Shown one piece after another: positions 7,926 through 15,980 of a stretch of 64,000 nucleotides of DNA. This DNA comes from Brevibacillus_D fluminis_A. GTDB taxonomy: Bacteria; Bacillota; Bacilli; Brevibacillales; Brevibacillaceae. Both the position numbers and the translations under genes were made by a program. Each line of letters opens with the position of its first letter. Positions within the stretch are counted from its first letter, which is position 1. The notes below the pieces were generated by a model. It saw only the letters and a list, made by a program, of their open reading frames with translations. It ran no database searches and was not told where the DNA came from. The stretch lies in contig NZ_CM125436.1 of assembly GCF_052072235.1 (NCBI RefSeq), positions 1,606,001 to 1,670,000 of the forward strand, in the 5' to 3' direction.

Positions 7926-8138
7926 TTACGGGTACGTTATTTGTATTTCGCCGTTGTTGGATTTGCGAATAAACTCGGACATAGCCGCTTTGGAATTTGG
8001 TGTATGACTGCCCGGTATTGTCAAGATGCCTGAAGGATCAATGATCCGACCTTCCTTGATGCCGGATGCTCCAACGGTCACTCGAATAGGTTGTCCATTC
8101 ACATTTTGGACATTAGGCAGAACTTTACGAGTCGTCAT
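7926..8138 (-). CDS. Small hypothetical protein (70 residues), second gene of a two-gene unit
   Basis: Unrecognised. The 70-residue product has no signal peptide, membrane segment or Cys; it is polar and Gly/Pro/Ser-rich (NVNGQPIRVTVGASGIKEG, then DPSGILTIPGSHTP). It starts 13 bp after the stop of the GNAT-like gene, so the two are cotranscribed, and a terminator follows directly. The start at 8138 follows AAAGGA. It may be a partner of the upstream gene product, perhaps an antitoxin-like or structural partner. That is inference from position only. Confidence 0.6.
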   Translation of the reverse strand: MTTRKVLPNVQNVNGQPIRVTVGASGIKEGRIIDPSGILTIPGSHTPNSKAAMSEFIRKSNNGEIQITYP

Positions 8139-8151
8139 GCGATCACGTCCT

Positions 8152-8631
8152 TTATTTATAGTATACCCCAATCCAGTGGTTTGACACAACACCGTGAATG
8201 CCCATTCTGCGGTCTGGTAGATCGAATGCCTTGAACTGCTGGCGATAATAATTTTCCAGGCTCGACTTGGGTTTAAGGGCCAAAAAGCCGTCGTATCCCT
8301 TCTGGTTAGCAATGTGGCCAGCAAAGGCAATAAGCAACCTCGTCACGTTAACGAAAAAGCGCGGAGGTTGAGTGGTATATCGATTCGAGGGTGCGGATTC
8401 AAGCAAATGAATGAATAAATGATCGTCAGCGTCAGAAAAAGATATTGCGCCTTGGATTTTACTTGTAGCTTGATCGACAAGCTTGAAAACCATTCGCGAT
8501 TTGTCTGCGAGCTCTCTTTCCCAATAAAGCCTTGGCGTCCATCTCATTTGGACGATATCCGATTTCTGAACCGGCAAAAATGATGCCTTATGTAAAGTGC
8601 CGTTCCGATCTTCCAGCAACCAATCAGCCAT
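8152..8631 (-). CDS. GNAT-like acetyltransferase-fold protein
   Basis: A 159-residue cytoplasmic protein. The middle resembles a degenerate GNAT fold: strands around IQGAISFSDADDHLFIHLLES, an alpha-helix VTRLLIAFAGHIANQKG, a strand YDGFLALKP, the helix SSLENYYRQQFKAF, and a C-terminal strand. The usual acetyl-CoA loop (Q/RxxGxG/A) is not obvious, so catalytic activity is uncertain. The start at 8631 follows GGGGGATT. It forms a two-gene unit with a 70-residue protein. Similar GNAT-like proteins occur in mobile elements and as toxin components, but I cannot assign a function. Confidence 0.6.
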   Translation of the reverse strand: MADWLLEDRNGTLHKASFLPVQKSDIVQMRWTPRLYWERELADKSRMVFKLVDQATSKIQGAISFSDADDHLFIHLLESAPSNRYTTQPPRFFVNVTRLLIAFAGHIANQKGYDGFLALKPKSSLENYYRQQFKAFDLPDRRMGIHGVVSNHWIGVYYK

Positions 8632-8707
8632 ATTCAATCCCCCAATATAAATATAATTATACAATAATTTGAATGATTTTGGTAATGAGGGGAATCACAG
8701 CAGCACA

Positions 8708-8817
8708 GGGATTTTGGCAAGAAAGTGGAGCAAAAGCTTTTACAATGCCAGCCGCGTTCCCCCCGACCCCCAGTGGGCAGTGTAACGCTTTTGTGGAACT
8801 TTCTTGCCAAAATCCCC
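8708..8817. repeat. 110 bp long-hairpin repeat, family 2, copy 2
   Basis: Second copy of the element at 5031-5140, same length and plus-strand orientation. The outer 19-bp stem is perfectly conserved and the apical C-rich loop is nearly unchanged. One inner arm carries changes (AGTGGGCAGTG) that weaken pairing there. It ends 106 bp before the ytxC start. Confidence 0.88.
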
Positions 8818-8923
8818 GTCTATCCACTACATCTACATCAGATGAATTTACCATCCACCCCGAAAGTATATCGCACCTACCCGTACATATACTGTAAGTA
8901 CACGACGATTGGCGGTGATCAGT

Positions 8924-9802
8924 GTGCAAACGATATCAGTCTATCTGAACAAAGGCACCCCGGCTCTTCATGCGGCATTTCGTTCAAGCATCGTCTCGGT
9001 CAGTCAAAAAGTCTGTACGGACCCTGTCATGATCCATCATCGTGAACAGGAGCTGGGGCAGCAGGAACGGTTTACGTTCTCGGCATGGAGCAGCGGCGAG
9101 TATACGCTGGCAACCCGGGATGTTGTGCGCTCGTTCGTTGCGATCGTCATCTCCGAATGGGTTGTGCGCGCGGTGGAGCCCGTATTGACGGATTATCTGC
9201 TCAAACGCGAATGCGCCATCCGACAAATCGAATCAACAGAAGACATCCGCCCTTTTCTGCAGCTGGATCATGCGGACGTGCAAAGGGCCAAAATTTATAA
9301 AAAGGTGTACGAGTACCTTGATCAAGAGGACAGCCTGAATCTGGGAGGCTTTATCCGTTTTCGTCTGAAAGAGTATGTGCAGGTGCTGAAAGAAGCAACG
9401 ATCTCGGCCATCGACGAATTTTTGGAAGAAAAGCAGTATAAAGAATTCGTCGCCCTCCTGCGCCATTTCATCTCGATTCAGGAAGCCCAGTGCGAGGTCA
9501 TCCATGTGGTCGCCGGCGAAAACCAAGAGTTTTTGCTGTATGACCATAACGAACAGCCCGTCATTCTGCCGCAACTCGATCATTTGCGCCTGTCTGGCGA
9601 AGGGCATAACCGTGATGAAGATTTTTTGATCAGCGCGCTGATGACGCTTGCACCGAAACGGATTGTCCTGCACTCGCTCGATGATCAGCAAATGCTGATG
9701 CAGACGTTGGTCAGTTTGTACGGGGAGCGTATTTCGCATTGTTCCGCTTGCGCCCATTGCCTGCGCTTGACGATCAACAATCCTTTCACATATAATAGAT
9801 AA
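8924..9802 (+). CDS. ytxC: Sporulation-associated protein YtxC
   Basis: Member of the YtxC family, linked to sporulation in Bacillus, biochemical role unknown; 292 residues. The family hallmark is GGFIRFRLKEYV in the middle of the protein, and a C-terminal CSACAHC cluster could bind metal. The GTG at 8924 was chosen because GGCGGTGATC, an almost full-length match to the 16S anti-Shine-Dalgarno complement, lies 8 nt upstream; in-frame TTG 8909 and GTG 8915 would overlap that site. It lies immediately upstream of thrS, as in B. subtilis. Confidence 0.85.
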   Translation: MQTISVYLNKGTPALHAAFRSSIVSVSQKVCTDPVMIHHREQELGQQERFTFSAWSSGEYTLATRDVVRSFVAIVISEWVVRAVEPVLTDYLLKRECAIRQIESTEDIRPFLQLDHADVQRAKIYKKVYEYLDQEDSLNLGGFIRFRLKEYVQVLKEATISAIDEFLEEKQYKEFVALLRHFISIQEAQCEVIHVVAGENQEFLLYDHNEQPVILPQLDHLRLSGEGHNRDEDFLISALMTLAPKRIVLHSLDDQQMLMQTLVSLYGERISHCSACAHCLRLTINNPFTYNR

Positions 9803-9825
9803 ATAAGAATTCAACAAACATGCTA

Positions 9826-10086
9826 TGAAAAGGACATGGACGTTAGTTGGACGCTCCAGAGAAGCGGGCCTTTGGCTGTGAGCCCGCCGCGAAAGAGTAA
9901 CGATCTACCCCCTTTGAGCAGCAGTCGGGAACCGGTCATACGCTGACCGTCAAGTATCGGCTGCCGGAGCCACGGCCGTTATCCGTTTGAGAGGGATTGG
10001 TTTGCGAGACGTCCGCAATCAATCTGAACTAGGGTGGTACCACGAGAACAAAGCGCTCGTCCCTTTTGGGATTGAGGGCTTTTTTA
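9826..10086 (+). promoter_or_regulatory. T-box leader of thrS with terminator
   Basis: A tRNA-sensing leader. The T-box sequence AGGGTGGTACCACG lies at 10031-10044, followed by a terminator (about 10053-10085) whose stem ends in a T run. Uncharged tRNA-Thr should stabilise the antiterminator and raise thrS expression. An ACC triplet at 9907-9909 is a tentative Thr specifier; ACG slightly upstream is another choice. Confidence 0.92.
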
Positions 10087-10107
10087 TTTTACTTTTGAAA
10101 GGAAGTT

Positions 10108-12027
10108 ATGAAAGTGGCACACGTACAAGTGACTTTTCCAGATGGCGCCGTTCGCGAGTTTTCCGCTGGCGTAACAATCGAAGACATCGCGGGTTCCATC
10201 AGCACAAGCCTGAAGAAAAAAGCGGTTGCCGGCAAACTGAACGGCAAAGTGGTTGATCTGTACACCGAGGTAAACGAAGACGCCGCGATTGAGATCGTGA
10301 CGCTCGACTCGGAAGACGGTCTGGAAGTATACCGCCACAGCACGGCACATCTGTTGGCGCAAGCGGTGAAACGCATTTACGGCAAAGAAGTTCGCCTCGG
10401 AATCGGTCCGGTGATCCAGGACGGCTTCTACTATGACATGGACCTGCCTGTCCAGCTGACCCCGGAAGATCTGCCAAAAATCGAAGCGGAAATGGAAAAA
10501 ATCATCAAGGAAGATTTGCCGATCCGCCGCAAAGAAGTATCCCGCGAGGAAGCGCTGGCTACATTCCAAGAGCTGAACGACCACCTCAAGCTGGAATTGA
10601 TCCGCGACTTGCCGGAGGGTTCCGTCATCACGATTTATGAGCAAGGCGAATTTTTCGACTTGTGCCGCGGACCGCACCTGCCGTCCACCGGTATCATCAA
10701 ATCGTTCAAGCTGATGAGCGTAGCAGGCGCATATTGGCGCGGGAATTCGGATAACCAGGTGCTGCAGCGCGTATACGGCACCGCTTGGCCGAAAAAAGCC
10801 GACCTTGACGAATACCTCCATTTCATCGAAGAAGCGAAAAAACGCGACCACCGCAAACTGGGGAAAGAGCTGGAGCTGTACATGTTCTCCGAGGAAGCGC
10901 CAGGCATGCCGTTCTACCTGCCAAACGGCTTCACCGTGCGCAACGAGCTGGAGCAATTCTCCCGCCGCCTGCAGCAGTTGGCAAACTACACCGAGGTGCG
11001 CACGCCGTTCATGATGAACGAACGCTTGTGGCAGCAATCCGGTCACTGGGATCACTACCACGAAAACATGTATTTCTCCGAGGTAGAGAATGCCAAGTTC
11101 GCGCTCAAGCCGATGAACTGCCCGGGCCACATGATGATTTACAAAAACAAAAACCATTCCTACCGCGATCTGCCGATCCGTTATTCCGAGTTCGGCCAAG
11201 TGCATCGCCATGAGTATTCCGGTGCGCTCAACGGGATGATCCGCGTGCGTACGTTCTGTCAGGATGACGCCCACGTATTCGCTCGCCCGGACCAGATCAA
11301 GAGCGAAATCAAAGGCATGATCAAGCTGATCGACACGATCTACAAAGTGTTCGGCTTCGAGTATACAGTAGCGCTGTCCACTCGTCCGGAAGACTCGATG
11401 GGCTCCGACGAGCTGTGGGAAATCGCGGAAGGCTCGCTGCGCGACGTATTGGAAGAGCTGGAAATGCCGTATGAAATCAAAGACAAAGACGGCGCTTTCT
11501 ACGGTCCGAAGATCGACTTCCAAATCACCGACTCGCTGAAACGCCGCCATCAGTGCGGAACGATCCAGCTTGACTTCCAAATGCCGGAGAAGTTCGACCT
11601 GACTTATGTCGGGGCAGATAACGAGAAGCACCGTCCGGTTGTTTTGCACCGTGCGATGTACGGCTCGATGGAGCGTTTCCTCGGTATTCTGGTTGAGCAC
11701 TATGCAGGCGCGTTCCCGGTATGGCTCGCTCCGACACAGGTGCGCCTGATGACCATCAATGAAGTGCATGTACCGTATGCGGAAAAAGTAAAAGAACAGC
11801 TGATCCACGCAGGCGTACGCGTCGAGCTGGATGCGCGCAATGAAAAAATCGGCTACAAAATCCGCGAAGCGCAAGTTTCCAAAATCCCGTACATGCTGGT
11901 CATCGGGGAAAAAGAAGCGGCGGACGGCACGCTGTCCGTGCGCAAACGCGGCGTAGGCGACGAGGGCGCATTCACGACAGAAGACTTTATTGCAAAAATC
12001 TCCCAGGAGATTGCCAGCCGTAAGTAA
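10108..12027 (+). CDS. thrS: Threonyl-tRNA synthetase
   Basis: Charges tRNA-Thr with threonine in the cytoplasm; 639 residues, the normal bacterial length. An N-terminal TGS domain (about 1-64) is followed by the editing domain (HSTAHLLAQAVKR near 75, SVAGAYWRGNSDN near 205). The class II catalytic core follows, with motif 2 around RYSEFGQVHRHEYSGALNG, the zinc-site Cys of MNCPGH, and motif 3 GSMERFLGILVEHYAG. The C-terminal anticodon-binding domain starts near 540. Expression is set by the upstream T-box. The ATG at 10108 has a GAAAGGAAG site. Confidence 0.98.
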   Translation: MKVAHVQVTFPDGAVREFSAGVTIEDIAGSISTSLKKKAVAGKLNGKVVDLYTEVNEDAAIEIVTLDSEDGLEVYRHSTAHLLAQAVKRIYGKEVRLGIGPVIQDGFYYDMDLPVQLTPEDLPKIEAEMEKIIKEDLPIRRKEVSREEALATFQELNDHLKLELIRDLPEGSVITIYEQGEFFDLCRGPHLPSTGIIKSFKLMSVAGAYWRGNSDNQVLQRVYGTAWPKKADLDEYLHFIEEAKKRDHRKLGKELELYMFSEEAPGMPFYLPNGFTVRNELEQFSRRLQQLANYTEVRTPFMMNERLWQQSGHWDHYHENMYFSEVENAKFALKPMNCPGHMMIYKNKNHSYRDLPIRYSEFGQVHRHEYSGALNGMIRVRTFCQDDAHVFARPDQIKSEIKGMIKLIDTIYKVFGFEYTVALSTRPEDSMGSDELWEIAEGSLRDVLEELEMPYEIKDKDGAFYGPKIDFQITDSLKRRHQCGTIQLDFQMPEKFDLTYVGADNEKHRPVVLHRAMYGSMERFLGILVEHYAGAFPVWLAPTQVRLMTINEVHVPYAEKVKEQLIHAGVRVELDARNEKIGYKIREAQVSKIPYMLVIGEKEAADGTLSVRKRGVGDEGAFTTEDFIAKISQEIASRK

Positions 12028-12031
12028 GCCC

Positions 12032-12060
12032 TTGACATTGGGACTGGACACGCGTAATAT
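12032..12060 (+). promoter_or_regulatory. Sigma-A promoter for infC-rpmI-rplT
   Basis: TTGACA at 12032-12037 and TAATAT at 12055-12060 with a 17-bp spacer, just after the thrS stop codon. It should start the L20-regulated leader. Confidence 0.8.
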
Positions 12061-12069
12061 AGAAAAAGT

Positions 12070-12240
12070 GAATGAACACATCATATTTCGAGAACAAGAA
12101 GAAGCGCCCAGCTTCTCACCTGACTAGACGTCCGTTTGGATTGTTTACGGGTATCTCTCTACTAAGAATTCGATTCGTTTGTTATTCTTGCTAGGTGAGT
12201 TGTGTGCGGGCGCCCCGGCGTCCGCACATTTTATTTTTGT
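12070..12240 (+). promoter_or_regulatory. Ribosomal protein L20 leader of infC-rpmI-rplT
   Basis: Structured 5' leader of the IF3-L35-L20 operon. CTCACCTGACTAG (12114-12126) can pair with CTAGGTGAG (12191-12199), forming the long-range stem that competes with a terminator. The terminator is GTGCGGGCGCC pairing with GGCGTCCGCAC (12204-12227) followed by T-rich sequence. In related Firmicutes, free L20 binds here and promotes termination. Position and layout match that L20 leader. Confidence 0.85.
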
Positions 12241-12266
12241 CTCGAAAGATGACGGAGGTGGCAAGT

Positions 12267-12785
12267 ATTAGCAAGGATCAAATGTTGGTCAACGAAGCGA
12301 TTCGTGCTCGTGAAGTTCGATTGATTGGAGCAGACGGTGCTCAGCTTGGGGTTGTAAACATTCGGGAAGCATTGCGCATCGCGCAAGAAGCGGAGTTGGA
12401 TCTCGTAAACGTAGCGCCAACTGCGAAACCGCCCGTTTGTCGGATTATGGACTACGGAAAGTTCAAGTACGAGCAAGCCAAGAAAGAAAAAGAAGCACGT
12501 CGGAATCAAAAAATTATTGAGCTGAAAGAAGTTCGTTTCTCCTCCAACATCGAGGAGCACGATTTCCAAACGAAGCTTCGCAACGTCCGCAAATTTATTG
12601 AGGACGAAGACAAGGTGAAATGCACAATCCGTTTCCGCGGACGTGAAATCACCCACTCTGAAATTGGTCAACAGGTTCTTGAACGTGTGGCGACTCTTTG
12701 CGAGGATATCGCAACGGTTGAGCGTAAGCCAAAGATCGAAGGCCGCAGCATGATCATGATTCTTACACCAAAAGCAGAGAAGTAA
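12267..12785 (+). CDS. infC: Translation initiation factor IF-3 (rare ATT start)
   Basis: Binds the 30S subunit and checks the start codon and initiator tRNA. The 172-residue protein has the N-terminal domain (VNEAIRAREVRLIGADGAQLG), the basic linker (KYEQAKKEKEARR) and the C-terminal domain (IRFRGREITH, KPKIEGRSMIM). I place the start at ATT 12267 because GGAGG (12254-12258) lies 8 nt upstream and the protein then begins at the family's usual SKDQ. An in-frame ATG at 12249 has no ribosome site. An AUU start is well known for infC, where IF-3 discriminates against it and so limits its own synthesis. Confidence 0.93.
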   Translation: MSKDQMLVNEAIRAREVRLIGADGAQLGVVNIREALRIAQEAELDLVNVAPTAKPPVCRIMDYGKFKYEQAKKEKEARRNQKIIELKEVRFSSNIEEHDFQTKLRNVRKFIEDEDKVKCTIRFRGREITHSEIGQQVLERVATLCEDIATVERKPKIEGRSMIMILTPKAEK

Positions 12786-12813
12786 CACTGACTCAAGACA
12801 GGAGGATGTCATT

Positions 12814-13011
12814 ATGCCTAAAATGAAAACCCATAAAGGCGCTGCGAAGCGTTTCAAAAAGACTGGTACAGGTCAACTGAAACGTGACCGTGCTTTCGGA
12901 AGCCACTTGTTCGCTAACAAAACGACAAAAGCAAAGCGCCACCTGCGCAAAGCTGCTCTCGTTTCCAAAGGTGACCAAAAACGCATTGAGCAAATGCTTA
13001 CATACCTGTAA
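12814..13011 (+). CDS. rpmI: 50S ribosomal protein L35
   Basis: A 65-residue, highly basic protein of the large subunit, full length for the family: MPKMKTHKGAAKRFKKTGTG at the start, AFGSHLFANKTTKAKRHLRK in the middle. It lies 28 bp after infC with an AGGAGG site and is cotranscribed with infC and rplT under the L20 leader. Confidence 0.97.
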   Translation: MPKMKTHKGAAKRFKKTGTGQLKRDRAFGSHLFANKTTKAKRHLRKAALVSKGDQKRIEQMLTYL

Positions 13012-13119
13012 GCTGCTCAGGCAGGTTAAGTTTCACATTGCAAAAATCCATTCTACGCAGCATGCGCTCCCTAAGTGTCCTTGTGACCGCCATGCTCGAA
13101 TTATCAGGAGGAATTCAGT

Positions 13120-13479
13120 ATGCCAAGAGTAAAAGGTGGCATTGTAACGCGCCGTCGTCATAAGAAAATTTTGAAGCTGGCTAAAGGCTATTTCGGTTCC
13201 AAACACCGTTTATTTAAATCTGCAAACGCTCAGGTAATGAAATCCCTGATGTATGCATACCGTGACCGCCGTCAGAAAAAACGCGATTTCCGCAAACTGT
13301 GGATCACTCGTATCAACGCTCAAGCTCGCATCAACGGTCTGTCCTACAGCCGCCTGATGCATGGCCTGAAAGTTGCTGGCGTTGAAGTAAACCGCAAAAT
13401 GCTCGCTGACCTCGCAGTCAACGACAAACCAGCTTTCAACGAGCTGGCAGCACTGGCAAAAGGCAAAGTGAACGCGTAA
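13120..13479 (+). CDS. rplT: 50S ribosomal protein L20
   Basis: A 119-residue assembly protein of the 50S subunit and, in Firmicutes, autogenous repressor of this operon. MPRVKGGIVTRRRHKKILK starts the long basic N-terminal extension, and the globular C-terminal half carries LWITRINAQARINGLSYSR. It follows rpmI by 108 bp, with a strong TCAGGAGG site. Confidence 0.98.
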   Translation: MPRVKGGIVTRRRHKKILKLAKGYFGSKHRLFKSANAQVMKSLMYAYRDRRQKKRDFRKLWITRINAQARINGLSYSRLMHGLKVAGVEVNRKMLADLAVNDKPAFNELAALAKGKVNA

Positions 13480-13493
13480 TAGCGGTTCATTCC

Positions 13494-13528
13494 AAAAAGC
13501 ACTCGCAATCTTGCGGGCGCTTTTTTTC
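13494..13528 (+). terminator. Terminator after rplT
   Basis: AAAGCACTCGCAA pairs with TTGCGGGCGCTTT, followed by more T residues. Confidence 0.87.
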
Positions 13529-13607
13529 TTTGCATGGAAAGATGGAAAGCGTAAGATAGGGGAGAGACAAGCCTTTTTTCCAGTCATGTGCAGAAGGGAC
13601 GATAAAA

Positions 13608-14492
13608 ATGGAAACGATTGCAAAAACGAGCTATATTCTTTCGTTCGCAGCCGACGCGACGCCGGTGACGACCGTCGATTCGGGCAGCGACATTGTCGTG
13701 GAGACGTACGACTGCTTCAAAAACGTGCTGCAAACCCCGTCGAAAGGGGTATATGCCAAATATGACGAGCTGAATCCGGCGACAGGGCCGATCGCGGTGG
13801 CGGGGGCAGAGCCGGGAGACACGATCAAGGTGACGGTGAAAAAGTTTGAGCTCGACCCGGTCGGAACGTTTTATGTGACGCCGACTGATTTTTTGAAAAA
13901 TTGCGCGACCGAACCGGAAGTGAAGCGGATCAACGTGCAGGATGGGCGCGTTCATCTGGATGAAAAGCGCTCGTTTCCGGTCAAGCCGATGATCGGCGTC
14001 ATCGGAGTGTCACCTGCAGAAGGCGCGGTTTCCACGGTGCGGCCAGGAACCCATGGCGGCAATCTGGACTGCAAGGAAATTACGGAAGGCGCCAGCGTCT
14101 ACCTTCCTGTCGGTGTCGCCGGAGGGAATCTGGCGCTTGGCGATTTTCACGCGCTGATGGGCGATGGCGAGCTGGCAGCATGCGGCGTGGAGATTGGCGG
14201 CCGTGTACAACTGCACGTCGAGCTGATCAAGGGTGTCAGTGTGCAGACGCCGGTTGTGGAAGACGAGCAGGCGTTTTACGTGCTGTCCAGCGCAAAGGGG
14301 CTTGATGAGGCGTGTGAACATGCAGTCGCAGCCTCGGTCGCCTTCCTGCAGCCGCGTATGCCGGATGTGCCTGCAAACGACATCGTGATGTTGGTCGGCC
14401 TTTTGGCAGACATGCGCGTATCGCAAATGGTGAATCCGCTGCGCACAGCGAAAGTCGTGCTGCCGAAAACGGCGTTTCCGGTCACGTTCTAG
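13608..14492 (+). CDS. Acetamidase/formamidase family protein
   Basis: A 294-residue cytoplasmic protein of the FmdA/AmdA family, whose members hydrolyse short amides such as formamide or acetamide to acid and ammonia. Family features are PATGPIAVAGAEPGDTIKVTV near residues 63-83, GVIGVSPAEGAVSTVRPGTHGGNLDCKEI (about 127-155) with the conserved HGGN and metal-binding Asp, and LGDFHALMGDGEL with conserved His and Asp. The gene stands alone between the rplT terminator and the metIC promoter. True substrate not predictable. Confidence 0.88.
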   Translation: METIAKTSYILSFAADATPVTTVDSGSDIVVETYDCFKNVLQTPSKGVYAKYDELNPATGPIAVAGAEPGDTIKVTVKKFELDPVGTFYVTPTDFLKNCATEPEVKRINVQDGRVHLDEKRSFPVKPMIGVIGVSPAEGAVSTVRPGTHGGNLDCKEITEGASVYLPVGVAGGNLALGDFHALMGDGELAACGVEIGGRVQLHVELIKGVSVQTPVVEDEQAFYVLSSAKGLDEACEHAVAASVAFLQPRMPDVPANDIVMLVGLLADMRVSQMVNPLRTAKVVLPKTAFPVTF

Positions 14493-14525
14493 CTGAAAAA
14501 TTGCCAATATTCGAGACCTTGCGTA

Positions 14526-14554
14526 TTGACAAATCAGTCTGGGCTCGGTAATAT
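14526..14554 (+). promoter_or_regulatory. Sigma-A promoter for the metI-metC S-box leader
   Basis: TTGACA (14526-14531) and TAATAT (14549-14554) with a 17-bp spacer, about 25 bp before the first S-box helix. Confidence 0.82.
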
Positions 14555-14577
14555 GGGAACAACCAATTCAATTGAAT

Positions 14578-14765
14578 AGCACTCTTCTTATCAAGAGAGG
14601 CGGAGGGACTGGCCCGATGATGCCCGGCAACCAATTGTTCATGTTCCATGAGCAATAAGGTGCCAATTCCTGCAGAGCATGTCATGTGCTCTGAGAGATG
14701 AGGAGGATTTGCTTACCGTCCGTGTATCCAAAACCTTCTTTCGTCTCGAAAGAAGGTTTTTTAAT
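14578..14765 (+). promoter_or_regulatory. SAM-I riboswitch (S-box) and terminator
   Basis: The conserved S-box core is present: CTTATCAAGAGAGGCGGAGG, GGCCCGATGATGCCCGGCAACC in two parts, AAGGTGCCAATTCCTGC, and a closing GAGAGATGAG. It is followed by a terminator stem (AAACCTTCTTTCG with CGAAAGAAGG, about 14728-14755) and a T run. High SAM should cause termination before metI. Confidence 0.96.
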
Positions 14766-14816
14766 TTGTGTAAATAGAGCCATAACGGATAGATCCACCA
14801 GGAGGAGAGAGAAAAC

Positions 14817-15980
14817 ATGCATATTGAAACACAGCTGGCACAGATTGGAACAGGAAAAGACAAAGTGACGGGAGCGGTCAATTTCCCGATTTATCCGGCG
14901 ACGGCGTACCGCCATCCGGCTCCGGGCGAAAGCACAGGATTTGACTACACGCGCACGGCGAACCCGACGCGTTCGGTGCTCGAAGAAGCGATTGCAGCGA
15001 TCGAAAAAGGCGACGGCGGATTCGCTTGTGCATCCGGGATGGCAGCGATCCAAACGATCATGGGCCTCTTTGCGCAAGGCGACCATCTGATCGTATCGCT
15101 CGATTTGTACGGCGGTACATACCGGTTGTTCGAGCAGGTGCTGAGCCGTTATGGTCTGACCTTCTCGTATGTGGATTTGCGCGAGCCGCAATTGGCAGAA
15201 GAAGCGATTTTGCCCAATACGAAAGCGATCCTGGTGGAGACGCCGACCAACCCGCTGATGCAGATCACCGATATCGGCGCAATCGTTGAGATCGCGAAGC
15301 GGCACAGCTTGCTCACCATCGTTGACAACACGTTCATGACGCCTTACTATCAGCGACCGCTGGAGCTGGGAGCTGATCTGGTATTCCACAGCGCCACCAA
15401 ATATCTCGGCGGCCACAACGACGTGCTCGCAGGGCTGATCGTCACAAAAGGGCAGGAGCTGACCGAAAAAATCCGTTTTCTGCACAATTCGATCGGAGCG
15501 GTGCTTGGGCCGCAAGACAGCTGGCTGTTGATCCGCGGGATGAAGACGCTGGCGGTACGCATGGAACGCCACCAGGAGAATGCCTTGAAAATTGCGCATT
15601 TTCTTAAAACACACCCGCAAGTAACAGAGGTCTTTTACCCAGGATTGGATGAGCACCACAACTATGAGGCGCAGGTTAAACAAGCATCCGGCTTCAGCGG
15701 CATGGTATCGTTCCGGGTCCGCCACGCGAGCCAGGTGCCGGGCTTCCTCAGCAGCCTGCAAGTGATTTCGTTTGCGGAAAGCCTGGGCGGCGTCGAATCG
15801 CTGTGCACCTATCCTGCTACGCAAACACATGCCGATATCCCGGTTGAAGTGCGCGAAAAAGTAGGCGTATGCGATCGCCTGCTCCGCTTGTCAGTCGGAA
15901 TCGAAAACGCAAACGATCTGATCGCAGACCTCGATGCGGCGCTGAACGCGTCATGTAAATCCGAAGGGAGAGAGTCGTAA
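14817..15980 (+). CDS. metI: Cystathionine gamma-synthase / O-acetylhomoserine thiolyase, MetI
   Basis: PLP enzyme that joins an activated homoserine with cysteine (or sulfide) in methionine synthesis; 387 residues. Cys/Met metabolism family features are SGMAAIQTIM near 78, YGGTYRLF, ETPTNPLMQITD, DNTFMTPYYQRPLELGAD and the PLP-lysine motif HSATKYLGGHND near 198-209. The gene is first behind an S-box, and metC overlaps its stop, the same order as B. subtilis metI-metC. Assignment as the synthase rather than the lyase rests on this order and on the N-terminal TGAVNFPIYPATAYRHP pattern. Confidence 0.93.
   Translation: MHIETQLAQIGTGKDKVTGAVNFPIYPATAYRHPAPGESTGFDYTRTANPTRSVLEEAIAAIEKGDGGFACASGMAAIQTIMGLFAQGDHLIVSLDLYGGTYRLFEQVLSRYGLTFSYVDLREPQLAEEAILPNTKAILVETPTNPLMQITDIGAIVEIAKRHSLLTIVDNTFMTPYYQRPLELGADLVFHSATKYLGGHNDVLAGLIVTKGQELTEKIRFLHNSIGAVLGPQDSWLLIRGMKTLAVRMERHQENALKIAHFLKTHPQVTEVFYPGLDEHHNYEAQVKQASGFSGMVSFRVRHASQVPGFLSSLQVISFAESLGGVESLCTYPATQTHADIPVEVREKVGVCDRLLRLSVGIENANDLIADLDAALNASCKSEGRES

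Noticed and set aside
7839..8033. A 64-codon plus-strand frame
   Set aside because: It lies across the terminator and 3' end of the minus-strand small gene and lacks a ribosome site.
10084..12084. A 666-codon open frame antisense to thrS
   Set aside because: Composition is a shadow of the G+C-rich third positions of thrS; rich in His, Arg and Phe, no ribosome site and no recognisable domain.
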